Source of the DNA: Congregibacter variabilis
Lineage (GTDB): Bacteria > Pseudomonadota > Gammaproteobacteria > Pseudomonadales > Halieaceae
Reading direction: 5' to 3'
Assembly (NCBI RefSeq): GCF_045689235.1
Contig: NZ_CP136864.1
Location: 1,612,001 to 1,676,000 of the forward strand
DNA length: 64,000 nucleotides
Shown: piece after piece, positions 15,493-24,771 of the stretch
How the letters are laid out: the number at the start of each line of letters is the position of its first letter
Numbering within the stretch: position 1 is the first letter of the stretch
Program-made: the position numbers and the translations under genes
The notes under the pieces: model-generated
Told to the model about the DNA's origin: nothing
The model's input: the letters and a program-made list of their open reading frames with translations, nothing else
The model's database searches: none

Positions 15493-17214
15493 ATGAACGA
15501 ACGAGTCAGCGGTAAACCCTCCGGCCTAGCCGGTCGCCTTGTTATCGAGGGCCTCCTCGATGAAGATCAGGCGTCCAAGGCTCAGGCCGCCGCAACCAGT
15601 GAACGAATCCCTTTCGTTCGGTATTTGGTCGATGAAGTAAAAATCGACAGCCACAAGCTGGCTGAAATTGCTTCACAGGAATTCGGCGCAGCGCGATTCG
15701 ACATAGGGGCTTTTGATTCTCAGTTTTTGCCTCAGGGAGTTGTAGAGCCCGAACTGGTCACCAAACATCACGCGCTGCCGCTCTACAGTCGGGGCAAGCG
15801 CCTCTTCATAGCAGTCTCCGATCCCACCAACCTTGCAGCGCTTGATGAGATCAAATTTCACACAGGTCTGAATACCGAAGCCATTTTGGTTGATGAGAAG
15901 AGTCTACAAAAGGCTATTGCTGAATGGACCGATGCCCAGGACGACATGAGCGGCGGTCTCGACGATCTTGAGTCCGATGAGTTTGATGAAATTGATATTG
16001 GCGCAGTCGATAATGATGCAGCCCCGGAGGACGACGGTAACAGCAGTGTTGACGAGACTCCGATTGTACGATTTGTCAACAAGGTGCTGGTCGATGCCAT
16101 CAAACAGGGCGCTTCGGACATTCACTTTGAGCCTTATGAAAAAGACTACCGCGTTCGTTTTCGGACAGACGGCGTACTCAGAGAAGTTGTCCGTCCACCT
16201 CGTAATTTGGCACCTCGTCTGTCGGCTCGACTGAAAGTTATGTCGCAAATGGATATTTCTGAGCGACGAATGCCTCAGGACGGTCGCATTCAAATGAAGC
16301 TCTCGCGAAATCGATCTATTGATTTTCGAGTCAACACACTGCCTACGCTTTTTGGCGAGAAGATAGTGCTGCGGATTTTGGATCCCACTAGCGCCCAAAT
16401 GGGTATCGATGCCCTCGGCTACGATCCGGATCAGAAAGACATGTTTATGAAGGCGCTGAAACAGCCTCAGGGCATGATCCTGGTCACAGGGCCAACGGGT
16501 TCCGGCAAGACGGTTTCACTATATACAGGTCTCAATATCCTTAATGAGCCCGAGCGAAATATCTCCACTGCGGAAGACCCTGTAGAAATCAATCTCTCGG
16601 GCATCAACCAGGTGCACGTGAACGCCAAGGTCGGTCTCAACTTTGCCGAGGCCTTACGCTCCTTCCTGCGCCAGGATCCAGACGTCATCATGGTCGGCGA
16701 GATACGTGACCTTGAAACAGCAGAAATCGCTATTAAAGCGGCGCAAACCGGCCACCTTGTGCTGTCAACGCTTCACACCAACAGCGCCGCAGAAACTATC
16801 AGCCGTCTACTCAACATGGGAGTACCCGCGTTTAACGTCGCGACCTCTGTGAGTCTTATTATTGCCCAGCGTCTGGGCCGTCGGCTTTGTAAAGAGTGTT
16901 CGGCTCCGGCAGAAATACCTCACGACACCTTGCTTGAACAGGGATTTACTGAGGAAATGCTCACTTCAGCTACGATTTTAAAGGCCGTGGGCTGCGATGC
17001 GTGTAAGGATGGCTATAAAGGTCGGGTCGGTATTTACGAAGTCGTTCGCATAACGCCGGAAATCGCCAACACTATTATGGAAGACGGAAACTCTCTGGAG
17101 ATTGCCCGTCAGGCGAGAACGCACGGCTTTGCAGACCTCCGTACATCGGCGTTACGAAAATGTGCCCAAGGACTGATTAGTCTTGAAGAAGTAAACCGAG
17201 TTACGATTGACTGA
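15493..17214 (+). CDS. pilB: Type IV pilus assembly ATPase PilB
   Basis: 573-residue secretion ATPase that powers pilus extension at the cytoplasmic face. Domain order is an N-terminal MshEN-type region (residues about 10-145), an acidic linker (about 155-185) and the ATPase core. The core shows Walker A GPTGSGKT at 333-340, an Asp box STAEDPVE at 358-365, Walker B VIMVGEIRD at 398-406 and a His box TGHLVLSTLHTN at 419-430. A tetracysteine zinc motif is formed by CKEC and CDAC near 470-510. The gene is followed by pilC and pilD in the same direction, the standard pilBCD operon. Length is typical. Confidence 0.97.
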   Translation: MNERVSGKPSGLAGRLVIEGLLDEDQASKAQAAATSERIPFVRYLVDEVKIDSHKLAEIASQEFGAARFDIGAFDSQFLPQGVVEPELVTKHHALPLYSRGKRLFIAVSDPTNLAALDEIKFHTGLNTEAILVDEKSLQKAIAEWTDAQDDMSGGLDDLESDEFDEIDIGAVDNDAAPEDDGNSSVDETPIVRFVNKVLVDAIKQGASDIHFEPYEKDYRVRFRTDGVLREVVRPPRNLAPRLSARLKVMSQMDISERRMPQDGRIQMKLSRNRSIDFRVNTLPTLFGEKIVLRILDPTSAQMGIDALGYDPDQKDMFMKALKQPQGMILVTGPTGSGKTVSLYTGLNILNEPERNISTAEDPVEINLSGINQVHVNAKVGLNFAEALRSFLRQDPDVIMVGEIRDLETAEIAIKAAQTGHLVLSTLHTNSAAETISRLLNMGVPAFNVATSVSLIIAQRLGRRLCKECSAPAEIPHDTLLEQGFTEEMLTSATILKAVGCDACKDGYKGRVGIYEVVRITPEIANTIMEDGNSLEIARQARTHGFADLRTSALRKCAQGLISLEEVNRVTID

Positions 17215-17270
17215 CAACGGGCCAGCTTTATTAAGCTCGCCTGAAAACGACAGGAGATAAGCCAAATACC

Positions 17271-18488
17271 ATGGCGACGACGGCAACCAGCGAACTGTTT
17301 ATCTGGAATGGCACCGATAAAAACGGCCGCCAAACGAAAGGAGAGATTAACGCGCCATCGCAAGCTATGGCGCGAGCCCAACTTCGACAAAAGGGAATCA
17401 ATCCCAGCTCGGTGCGCCGCAAATCGAAGCCCTTATTTAGCGCCCGAAAGAAACCTATTAAACCAGCTGATATCGCTATTTTCACTCGCCAAATGGCGAC
17501 CATGATGAAAGCTGGGGTCCCCTTGGTGCAAAGTTTCGACATCGTGGGTGACGGACTAGAGAACCCATCCATGAAGGAACTTGTAAACGGCATCAAGAAT
17601 GATGTCTCAGCGGGTGGCGGCCTGGCCTTGTCCCTGAGCAAATTCCCGCGTTACTTCGACGAGCTGTTCTGCTCTCTGGTCGGCGCGGGTGAGTCTGCGG
17701 GTACGCTTGAAGTGATGCTTGACCGTGTGGCCACCTACAAGGAAAAAACCGAGCAGTTAAAAGGCAAAATTAAAAAAGCACTGACCTATCCCACAGCTGT
17801 CATCGTAGTGGCGCTGGTGGTATCCGGCATTTTGCTTGTAAAGGTCGTTCCACAATTCGCGGAGACGTTCTCGAGCTTCGGCGCTGACCTACCCGCATTT
17901 ACCTTGATGGTATTGGGACTCTCTGATTTCATGCAGGAGTGGTGGTTCATTATCGTCATAGGCATTGTTGCTTCAGTTTATGCCTTCAAAGAATTACGTC
18001 TAAAATCCAAGCCATTCAGCGATGGGGTAGATCGAATAATGCTGAAGCTTCCGATTTTTGGCGGCATCGTTCACGACGCGGTAGTAGCACGGTTTTCCAG
18101 AACATTAGCCACAACGTTTAACGCCGGTGTGCCTCTGGTGGACGCTCTTGAGTCTACAGCTGGTGCGGCGGGTAATGCCGTCTTTAGCGTAGCAATTTTG
18201 CAGATTCGGGACGACGTCACTACCGGGTCAACCCTCTACAACTCGGTAAAGAGCACCGGCTTGTTTCCCAATATGTTGCTACAGATGATCTCCATCGGAG
18301 AAGAGTCAGGACAGCTTGACGAAATGCTGGATAAGGTCGCCACACACTATGAAGAAGCTGTCGACAATGCCGTAGACAGTCTAAGCTCTCTCATGGAGCC
18401 CATGATCATGTCGGTTCTTGGGGTCTTGGTAGGCGGCCTGATGATCGCCATGTACCTGCCGATCTTTATGCTGGGATCAGTTATCTAA
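17271..18488 (+). CDS. pilC: Type IV pilus inner-membrane platform protein PilC
   Basis: 405-residue GspF/PilC platform protein that couples the PilB and PilT motors to pilin polymerisation. The N-terminus (FIWNGTDKNGRQTKGEI) is family-typical. Two homologous T2SSF cytoplasmic domains are visible (FTRQMATMMKAGVPLVQSFD near 67-86, and FSRTLATTFNAGVPLVDALE near 270-289), each followed by membrane helices. The last helix ends in PIFMLGSVI. It is separated from pilB by 56 bases with no terminator. Confidence 0.97.
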   Translation: MATTATSELFIWNGTDKNGRQTKGEINAPSQAMARAQLRQKGINPSSVRRKSKPLFSARKKPIKPADIAIFTRQMATMMKAGVPLVQSFDIVGDGLENPSMKELVNGIKNDVSAGGGLALSLSKFPRYFDELFCSLVGAGESAGTLEVMLDRVATYKEKTEQLKGKIKKALTYPTAVIVVALVVSGILLVKVVPQFAETFSSFGADLPAFTLMVLGLSDFMQEWWFIIVIGIVASVYAFKELRLKSKPFSDGVDRIMLKLPIFGGIVHDAVVARFSRTLATTFNAGVPLVDALESTAGAAGNAVFSVAILQIRDDVTTGSTLYNSVKSTGLFPNMLLQMISIGEESGQLDEMLDKVATHYEEAVDNAVDSLSSLMEPMIMSVLGVLVGGLMIAMYLPIFMLGSVI

Positions 18489-18531
18489 GAAGCCTGCGCC
18501 CCCCGGCGGGGGCTCCCAGCGAGATATCACG

Positions 18532-19419
18532 ATGACCGATGCTTTCATGCTCAGCGAATTCCTGAACGAGTACCCCCTGTATTTCTATCTGTTTACCGGG
18601 GCTTTGGGCCTCACTGTGGGCAGCTTTTTGAATGTCGTGATCTTGCGCCTGCCAGAAATGATGCAAAGAGAATGGCGCTGCGATTGCCGTGCACTGTTAG
18701 AGCTGGAAGCCGACAGCGCCGACAATGAAGACGCAAAGTTATCGCTTTCGTTCCCCGGGTCGCATTGCCCTCATTGCCAACATGCGATCAAGCCCTGGGA
18801 AAACATACCGGTAATCAGTTTCCTATTTTTACGTGGCCGCTGCGCGAATTGCGCTGCAGCGATCAGCTGGCGATACCCCCTTGTAGAGCTGGCAACAGCC
18901 GCTGCATCGGTAACCGTCGCCTTTCACATTGGGGCGGAGCCAGCCTTGCTTGCCTATCTGCTATTGACCTGGTCACTTATTGCGCTGGCCGTCATTGACT
19001 TCGATACGCAGTTGCTTCCGGATGACATCACGCTACCGCTGCTTTGGGCAGGCTTACTCTTTAATCTGTTCCTGGGACCCGTTACACCTGCCGATGCCGT
19101 TTTGGGCGCAGCAGCTGGGTATCTCTTACTGTGGTCAATCTATTGGCTGTTTAAGTTCGCCACGGGCAAAGAAGGCATGGGCTATGGCGACTTTAAACTG
19201 CTTGCTGCCTTGGGTGCATGGCTTGGTTGGCAGAGCCTGCCCATCATCATTTTATTGTCGTCTGCGGTAGGTGCCGTCTTGGGGATACTCATCATCGTAG
19301 TGAGAGGCAAGGACCGCTCTCACCCGCTACCCTTTGGACCTTATCTTGCGGCGGCTGGCTGGATCAGCCTGCTTTGGGGCAGCGCGCTGTCCGCCGCGCT
19401 GTTCACCGGCTCTTTGTGA
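18532..19419 (+). CDS. pilD: Prepilin peptidase / N-methyltransferase PilD
   Basis: 295-residue bifunctional aspartyl protease (A24 family) that removes the PilA leader and methylates the new N-terminal Phe. The N-terminus (GALGLTVGSFLNVVILRLPEMM) is typical. The cytoplasmic loop has the two CxxC pairs CPHC and CANC. The catalytic aspartates are in IDFDTQLLPDDITLP and GYGDFKLLAALGAWLG. About eight membrane segments are visible. Its stop codon overlaps the GTG start of coaE (GTGA), as in other pilBCD-coaE operons. Confidence 0.97.
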   Translation: MTDAFMLSEFLNEYPLYFYLFTGALGLTVGSFLNVVILRLPEMMQREWRCDCRALLELEADSADNEDAKLSLSFPGSHCPHCQHAIKPWENIPVISFLFLRGRCANCAAAISWRYPLVELATAAASVTVAFHIGAEPALLAYLLLTWSLIALAVIDFDTQLLPDDITLPLLWAGLLFNLFLGPVTPADAVLGAAAGYLLLWSIYWLFKFATGKEGMGYGDFKLLAALGAWLGWQSLPIIILLSSAVGAVLGILIIVVRGKDRSHPLPFGPYLAAAGWISLLWGSALSAALFTGSL

Positions 19420-20024
19420 GTAAAGCATTGCGTGTCGGCATTACCGGCGGCATTGGCAGCGGTAAAAGCGCTGTCACTGAACGCCTGCAGTCGCGGGGTA
19501 TCGAGGTGGTAGACGCGGATATCGTTGCCCGAGAGGTCGTCGAGGCGGGTAGCTCAGCGCTTGAGAAAATAGCTCAGCACTTTGGTAAGGAAGTGATTAG
19601 CGCAGATGGAAATTTGGATCGTGCGGCGCTGCGGCGTATCGTTTTCAGTGATCCGGATCAGCGGCTATGGCTGGAGCGACTTACTCACCCCCTCATTGGT
19701 GAGAGCATTGCCCAGCAACTCGCGACGGCGGCATCATCCTATGCGGTGTTAAGCTCCCCGTTACTCCTGGAGAGTTCCCAGCGCGACTTTGTAGACCACA
19801 TTGTGGTCGTGGATGTACCAGAATCCGTGCAGATAAGTAGAACCAAAGCACGGGATAACAATAGCGAAGAATTGGTGCGAGCCATTATGGCGGCGCAAAT
19901 GTCCCGGGACTCGCGTCTAGCGGCCGCCGATACGGTTATTGATAACAGTGGAGCATTGGCAGAACTGGATCAGCAGGTAACCGCTCTGCATGAAAAACTC
20001 TTGCGCTTGTCTGCAGCTCGCTGA
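19416..20024 (+). CDS. coaE: Dephospho-CoA kinase
   Basis: 202-residue enzyme phosphorylating dephospho-CoA at the ribose 3' hydroxyl, the last step of coenzyme A synthesis. P-loop GGIGSGKS lies at residues 11-18, followed by VVDADIVAREVV, the CoA-binding LTHPLIGESI and DFVDHIVVVDVPE. The GTG start at 19416 overlaps the pilD stop by four bases; the longer in-frame reading upstream has no family similarity. Confidence 0.95.
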   Translation: MSKALRVGITGGIGSGKSAVTERLQSRGIEVVDADIVAREVVEAGSSALEKIAQHFGKEVISADGNLDRAALRRIVFSDPDQRLWLERLTHPLIGESIAQQLATAASSYAVLSSPLLLESSQRDFVDHIVVVDVPESVQISRTKARDNNSEELVRAIMAAQMSRDSRLAAADTVIDNSGALAELDQQVTALHEKLLRLSAAR

Positions 20025-20036
20025 GCAGCAGGTAGT

Positions 20037-20056
20037 CAGGGCCTAAAAAAGGCCTG
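20037..20056. terminator. Probable convergent terminator between coaE and mutT
   Basis: CAGGGCCT, an A-rich loop and AGGCCTG form a short stem with one bulge between the convergent coaE and mutT genes. There is no long T tract, so intrinsic termination is only suggested. Confidence 0.4.
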
Positions 20057-20079
20057 CACACCTGGGCTTACCGCTCGAA

Positions 20080-20511
20080 CTAGCGCTTGCCATCAAGCAA
20101 GACATTTACGATCGCTACGTTGGCCTTGGGGAAGTCGTAGTCCACAAGTTCTGTAACGCTCACCCAGCGCATGGGCTGCCCTTCTCGCGCTCGCGGCTGC
20201 CCGGTAAACCCGGTAACGCTATGTACATCCAATAAAACTTGCTTATCGCCATAGTCATGCTCGACCCGCAGCAGGCTATGATGGCTCAAGACATCTATCC
20301 CAAGTTCCTCCTGAAGCTCTCGCTTCAGTGCATCCCCAAGACGCTCACCGGCCTCTAACTTACCGCCGGGAAATTCCCAAAGTCCACCTTGATGACTACT
20401 GGCATGTCGTTTCGTCAAAAGGATCTGTTGATCTGCATTGAAGATAACCGCAACAGCAACATGAACAACCGGCGCTACTTCGCAATTTTCATCCGGGTTT
20501 TTAGCCAACAT
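20080..20511 (-). CDS. mutT: 8-oxo-dGTP diphosphatase MutT
   Basis: 143-residue Nudix hydrolase that removes 8-oxo-dGTP from the nucleotide pool. A complete Nudix box spans residues 50-72, starting with GKLEAGE and containing RELQEELGI, with all catalytic Glu present. It is preceded by QGGLWEFPGG, typical of MutT. Length matches. Located at the end of the dcw-secA-argJ block as in Pseudomonas; the gap to argJ is 8 bases. Confidence 0.92.
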   Translation of the reverse strand: MLAKNPDENCEVAPVVHVAVAVIFNADQQILLTKRHASSHQGGLWEFPGGKLEAGERLGDALKRELQEELGIDVLSHHSLLRVEHDYGDKQVLLDVHSVTGFTGQPRAREGQPMRWVSVTELVDYDFPKANVAIVNVLLDGKR

Positions 20512-20519
20512 AGGTACTG

Positions 20520-21758
20520 CTAGCTCCGATACTCAGCATTAATGCGAACATAGTCGTAGGAAAAATCAGAGGTCCAAACCCGGGCCCGCGCATCACCACG
20601 ACCCAGCTCAATACCCAGCTGCAGATCTTCGCCCCGCATTAGCTCGGCCACCTCACTTTCCACGTAATCAACAGCGCGAGCGCCATTTTCCGCAATAATC
20701 AGATTATTGATAAAAATGCGAACGCCGGTGACATCAAGATCGACAAGCCCGGCTCGACCGATTGCAGCCAGCAATCGCCCCCAGTTGGGATCACCTGCAA
20801 AAAGCGCGGTCTTCACCAATGGGGAATGAGCAATGGTAAACGCAACATCCAGGCATTCAGCTTCGTCACGCCCACCACTGACTCGTATCTCTACAAACTT
20901 ACTCGCACCTTCTCCATCACGAACAAGCCCCTGCGCGAGTTCAAGACAAAGAGACTCCAATGCCGCGGCAAACCCCTTCGCCAACTCCGAATCCACATCG
21001 TCACAAAGCGGCCCACCATGGGCACCCGTTGCGGCCAGCAAAACAGCATCGTTGGTAGACGTATCTCCATCGACGGTAATGCGATGAAACGACATCTCTA
21101 CCGCACGCCGAAGCAAGGTGTCCAAAAGATCGGGAGTAACTGCAGCGTCCGTCGTCAGGAACGCCAGCATTGTTGCCATATCGGGACGCAGCATCCCGGC
21201 GCCTTTGGCCATACCGCTAAGAACATAAGTCCTGCCATCTACAACAAAATGACGGGAGCCCAGCTTGGGCCGCGTATCGGTAGTCATAATCCCCAGCGCA
21301 GCTTTCTCCCAGTCGGCGGGCGACCTTGCAGCAAATAGTTTGGGGAGCGCAGAGACTATGCGATCAGTCGGCAAATCTTCACCAATGACGCCGGTGGAAA
21401 ACGGAAGAACTTCGCTGCCATCCAAGCCAAGTACAGCAGCCGCTTCTTCGCAACAGTGCCTTGCTGCAAGTAATCCCCTTTCGCCCGTTCCGGCGTTGGC
21501 ATTCCCGGTATTGATAAGCAGCAGCCGGGGCATAAAGTCACAGGCAAGCAAATGTTCCCGGGCAACAGTCACCGGCGCAGCACAAAAAGCGTTTCGGGTA
21601 AAAACCGCGGCCGCCGTTGTGCCTTCATCAAAACTCAAGGCAACCAAATCGCTGCGATCGGCATAGCGAATGCCCGCCTCGACGGCGGCAACAGTCACAC
21701 CGGGCACGGAGTGCTGCGCGACTGCCGCCTCAGCCGCGTCTTTTTTGGAGTCATTCAT
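20520..21758 (-). CDS. argJ: Bifunctional glutamate N-acetyltransferase / amino-acid acetyltransferase ArgJ
   Basis: 412-residue ornithine acetyltransferase that transfers acetyl from N-acetylornithine to glutamate in the cyclic arginine pathway. The autoprocessing site lies in AKGAGMLRPDMATMLAFLTTDA near residues 182-203, with the nucleophilic Thr of the ATML sequence becoming the N-terminus of the beta chain. GDPNWGRLLAAIGRAG near 315-330 and the C-terminal DFSYDYVRINAEYRS are conserved. Follows secA closely (18-base gap), so it is probably part of the secA transcript. Confidence 0.96.
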   Translation of the reverse strand: MNDSKKDAAEAAVAQHSVPGVTVAAVEAGIRYADRSDLVALSFDEGTTAAAVFTRNAFCAAPVTVAREHLLACDFMPRLLLINTGNANAGTGERGLLAARHCCEEAAAVLGLDGSEVLPFSTGVIGEDLPTDRIVSALPKLFAARSPADWEKAALGIMTTDTRPKLGSRHFVVDGRTYVLSGMAKGAGMLRPDMATMLAFLTTDAAVTPDLLDTLLRRAVEMSFHRITVDGDTSTNDAVLLAATGAHGGPLCDDVDSELAKGFAAALESLCLELAQGLVRDGEGASKFVEIRVSGGRDEAECLDVAFTIAHSPLVKTALFAGDPNWGRLLAAIGRAGLVDLDVTGVRIFINNLIIAENGARAVDYVESEVAELMRGEDLQLGIELGRGDARARVWTSDFSYDYVRINAEYRS

Positions 21759-21776
21759 CGTAGTCTAAGGGCCGGT

Positions 21777-24488
21777 CTAAAGAGCACCGTGGCACTGCTT
21801 GTATTTCTTACCACTTCCGCAGGGGCAAGGGTCGTTCCTTCCCACTTTAGGCGTACTACGAGTAATCGGCTGCGCCGCTTCGGCTTTCTCGGCAACCTGA
21901 GACTCCGCAGGATCCGCTGCCATACCAGAGGCCTGCGCGTGCTGAAACGCCAGCTTGGCCTGCTCGGCATCATGCCGGCGCTGCTGCTCAATCAACTCAG
22001 CTTCGTTCTTTTTCTTGATCTCAACGTGGCTAAGAAATTTCACAACCTCGTACTTGAGACTGCCCAGCAATTCCTGGAACAGTTCAAAGGACTCGCGCTT
22101 GTACTCCTGCTTGGGATTTTTTTGCGCGTAGGCGCGAAGATGGATGCCCTGACGCAAGTGATCCATCGTCGCCAGATGCTCTTTCCAGAGCGTATCGAGA
22201 ACCTGAAGCATGATCTGCTTCTCGATGCGACGCATATCGGGGCCAACACTTTCGGCCTTGGCATCGTAAGCTTGTTGAATTTCAGCCAGTACGCGCTCAC
22301 GAATAGCCTCTTCATGCAGCTTATCGTCGTCGTCCAGCCACTGCTGAATTGGCAGAGTGATTGCAAACTCAGCTTCCAGCTGACGCTCCAGCCCAGAGAT
22401 ATCCCATTGCTCCTCCACACTCATTGGCGGAATAAAGCTGTCGATCGCCTGATTAACAACGTCCTGGCGAATCGCACTAATGGTTTCTGAAATATCGGCT
22501 TCGGTCAGCAGGTCATTGCGTTGCTGATAGATAATCTGCCGCTGATCGTTAGCAACATCATCATATTCAAGCAACTGTTTACGAATATCAAAGTTTCTGC
22601 CTTCGACTTTGCGCTGGGCTTTTTCAATGGCGTTGGTCACCATGCGGTGCTCAATCGCCTCGCCCTTTTCCATGCCCAAAGCCTGCATGAAGTTTTTCAC
22701 ACGATCCGATGCAAAGATCCGCATCAGATTGTCTTCTAAAGAGAGATAGAACCGTGATACACCAGGGTCACCCTGGCGACCCGCCCGGCCTCGAAGCTGG
22801 TTATCGATTCGACGGGATTCGTGGCGCTCAGTGCCCAGGATGTGAAGTCCACCGGCCTCCAACACCGCAGTGTGACGATTCTCCCAATCGGCCTGAATAG
22901 CGGCACGCTGTTCATCGCTGATCTCGCCCGCCTGACGCAACTCTGCCTCCAGGTTTCCACCTAGCACAATGTCGGTGCCACGACCGGCCATGTTTGTGGC
23001 AATGGTCACGACGCCCGGGCGCCCCGCCTGCGCAATGATCTCCGCCTCTTGCTCGTGATACTTGGCGTTGAGAACCTTATGCGGCACATTGGATTTCTTG
23101 AAGCGAGCTGACAATTCCTCTGACGTTTCAACCGAGGCGGTACCTACCAATGCCGGAGCCCCAATTTCGATACAGTGTTTGACGTCCTCAACGATTGCAT
23201 CAAACTTTTCTTCGCTCGTGAGATACACGAGGTCGTTCATATCCTTACGAACCATTTCTTTGTTCGTGGGAATCACCACCACTTCAAGTCCGTAGATTTG
23301 CCGGAATTCGAAGGCTTCCGTATCGGCAGTACCGGTCATCCCTGCCAGCTTGTCGTAGAGACGGAAGTAATTCTGAAAGGTCGTCGAGGCAAGCGTCTGG
23401 CTCTCACTTTGAATTGCCACGCCTTCCTTCGCTTCAATCGCTTGGTGTAGACCTTCAGACAATCGGCGTCCCGCCATGGTCCGACCGGTGTGCTCGTCAA
23501 TGAGCACCACCTGACCGCCCTGAACGATGTACTCCACATCACGATTAAACATCACATGGGCTCGCAACCCCGTGTGCACATGATGCAAGAGTGACAGGTT
23601 TGTAGAGGCGTAAAGACTATCGCCTTCCTCCAGCATGCCCTCACGAACCAGCATCTCTTCGACAAACTCGTGTCCGGCTTCAGTCATTTCAACCTGTCGC
23701 AGCTTCTCATCGACGGTGTAGTGACCTTCCTGGCCCTCGTCCTCGCGCTGGAGAAGCGGCACGAGTTTGTTAATACGTTTGTAAAGCTCTGAACTATCCT
23801 GCGCCGCGCCAGAAATAATCAGCGGCGTGCGCGCCTCATCAATGAGAATCGAATCGACTTCATCAACGATGGCAAAGCTAAGCTCGCCCTGCATCTTGTC
23901 TTCCAGTGAGAAGGCCATATTGTCGCGAAGGTAATCGAAGCCAAACTCGTTGTTGGTGCCGTAAATGACGTCTGATTGATAGGCCTCACGTTTCTCCTCC
24001 GGCGTTTGACCCGATCGAACCACACCGACGCTCAAACCCAAAAAGTTGTAAAGCGGCGACATCCACTGCGCATCACGTCCGGCAAGATAGTCATTGACGG
24101 TAATGAGGTGCACCGCGTTGCCGGTAAGCGCATTTAAGTAGGCGGCGAGAGTCGCTACCAGGGTTTTTCCCTCGCCGGTGCGCTGCTCGGCTATACGTCC
24201 CTCGTGCAGCGTCATGCCTCCGATGAGCTGTACGTCAAAATGGCGCATTGCCATAACACGCTTACCGGCTTCGCGAGCGACGGCAAACGCCTCCGGAAGC
24301 ATCTTATCGAGGGTTTCACCCGCGCTCAGACGCTCCCGAAACTCACCAGTTTTAGCGGCCAAGGCCTGGTCATCAAGCGCCTGCATGCCTTCTTCCAGTG
24401 CGTTGATCTGGCGCACCACCTTGCGCATGCGCTTGAGCTCACGATCGTTGCGCGTGCCAAAAACTTTTTTCAGAGCAGAGTTAATCAT
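21777..24488 (-). CDS. secA: Preprotein translocase ATPase SecA
   Basis: 903-residue motor ATPase of the Sec translocon. Shown by Walker A RTGEGKT at 103-109, the DEAD-type DEVDSILIDEARTPLIISG near 210-228, TNMAGRGTDIVLGGN near 495-510 and RRIDNQLRGRAGRQGDPG. The C-terminal zinc-binding SecB-interaction tail VGRNDPCPCGSGKKYKQCHG is intact. Full family length. Preceded by a 283-base leader that holds a palindrome but no recognisable secM. Confidence 0.98.
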   Translation of the reverse strand: MINSALKKVFGTRNDRELKRMRKVVRQINALEEGMQALDDQALAAKTGEFRERLSAGETLDKMLPEAFAVAREAGKRVMAMRHFDVQLIGGMTLHEGRIAEQRTGEGKTLVATLAAYLNALTGNAVHLITVNDYLAGRDAQWMSPLYNFLGLSVGVVRSGQTPEEKREAYQSDVIYGTNNEFGFDYLRDNMAFSLEDKMQGELSFAIVDEVDSILIDEARTPLIISGAAQDSSELYKRINKLVPLLQREDEGQEGHYTVDEKLRQVEMTEAGHEFVEEMLVREGMLEEGDSLYASTNLSLLHHVHTGLRAHVMFNRDVEYIVQGGQVVLIDEHTGRTMAGRRLSEGLHQAIEAKEGVAIQSESQTLASTTFQNYFRLYDKLAGMTGTADTEAFEFRQIYGLEVVVIPTNKEMVRKDMNDLVYLTSEEKFDAIVEDVKHCIEIGAPALVGTASVETSEELSARFKKSNVPHKVLNAKYHEQEAEIIAQAGRPGVVTIATNMAGRGTDIVLGGNLEAELRQAGEISDEQRAAIQADWENRHTAVLEAGGLHILGTERHESRRIDNQLRGRAGRQGDPGVSRFYLSLEDNLMRIFASDRVKNFMQALGMEKGEAIEHRMVTNAIEKAQRKVEGRNFDIRKQLLEYDDVANDQRQIIYQQRNDLLTEADISETISAIRQDVVNQAIDSFIPPMSVEEQWDISGLERQLEAEFAITLPIQQWLDDDDKLHEEAIRERVLAEIQQAYDAKAESVGPDMRRIEKQIMLQVLDTLWKEHLATMDHLRQGIHLRAYAQKNPKQEYKRESFELFQELLGSLKYEVVKFLSHVEIKKKNEAELIEQQRRHDAEQAKLAFQHAQASGMAADPAESQVAEKAEAAQPITRSTPKVGRNDPCPCGSGKKYKQCHGAL

Positions 24489-24655
24489 TCAGTCATTCAT
24501 TTCGCCGCGGCAGGCCAGAAGCCCACGCAGTCCATCCGTGTGTGGATACCGGCCCGTCATGTAAACGACTCAAGCCGACATCTCTGGTTGTCTTGAACAG
24601 CGCTAGAAGCGCCAACTTCGTAACGCGCCCGGGAAAATAAAAAGCATGCAGGTTG

Positions 24656-24679
24656 TTCATGGGGACAAACGCCCATGAA
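24656..24679. promoter_or_regulatory. Palindrome in the secA leader
   Basis: TTCATGGG (24656-24663) and CCCATGAA (24672-24679) are perfect 8-base arms separated by 8 bases, within the 283-base gap between lpxC and secA. It could be an operator or an RNA hairpin in the leader. No known binding site matches. Confidence 0.4.
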
Positions 24680-24722
24680 TCAAGCCCTGGAGAGAGATAG
24701 TCGGGGCGAAAACCGGCGCGAA

Positions 24723-24739
24723 AGTGTCTCACAGACACT
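24723..24739. terminator. Hairpin downstream of lpxC
   Basis: AGTGTCT, three bases and AGACACT form a 7-bp stem 33 bases past the lpxC stop. The T tract follows it only on the plus strand, where there is no gene to terminate. On the minus strand, after lpxC, the run of T is weak. Confidence 0.4.
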
Positions 24740-24771
24740 CTCTTTTTTCCATCCGGAACCCGAAGGTGAGA

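Noticed and set aside
15904..16398. 164-codon minus-strand frame inside pilB
   Set aside because: Shadow of pilB; no motif or ribosome site.
24493..24738. 81-codon minus-strand frame before secA as a secM equivalent
   Set aside because: No signal peptide or arrest-peptide pattern; kept only as part of a low-scoring finding.
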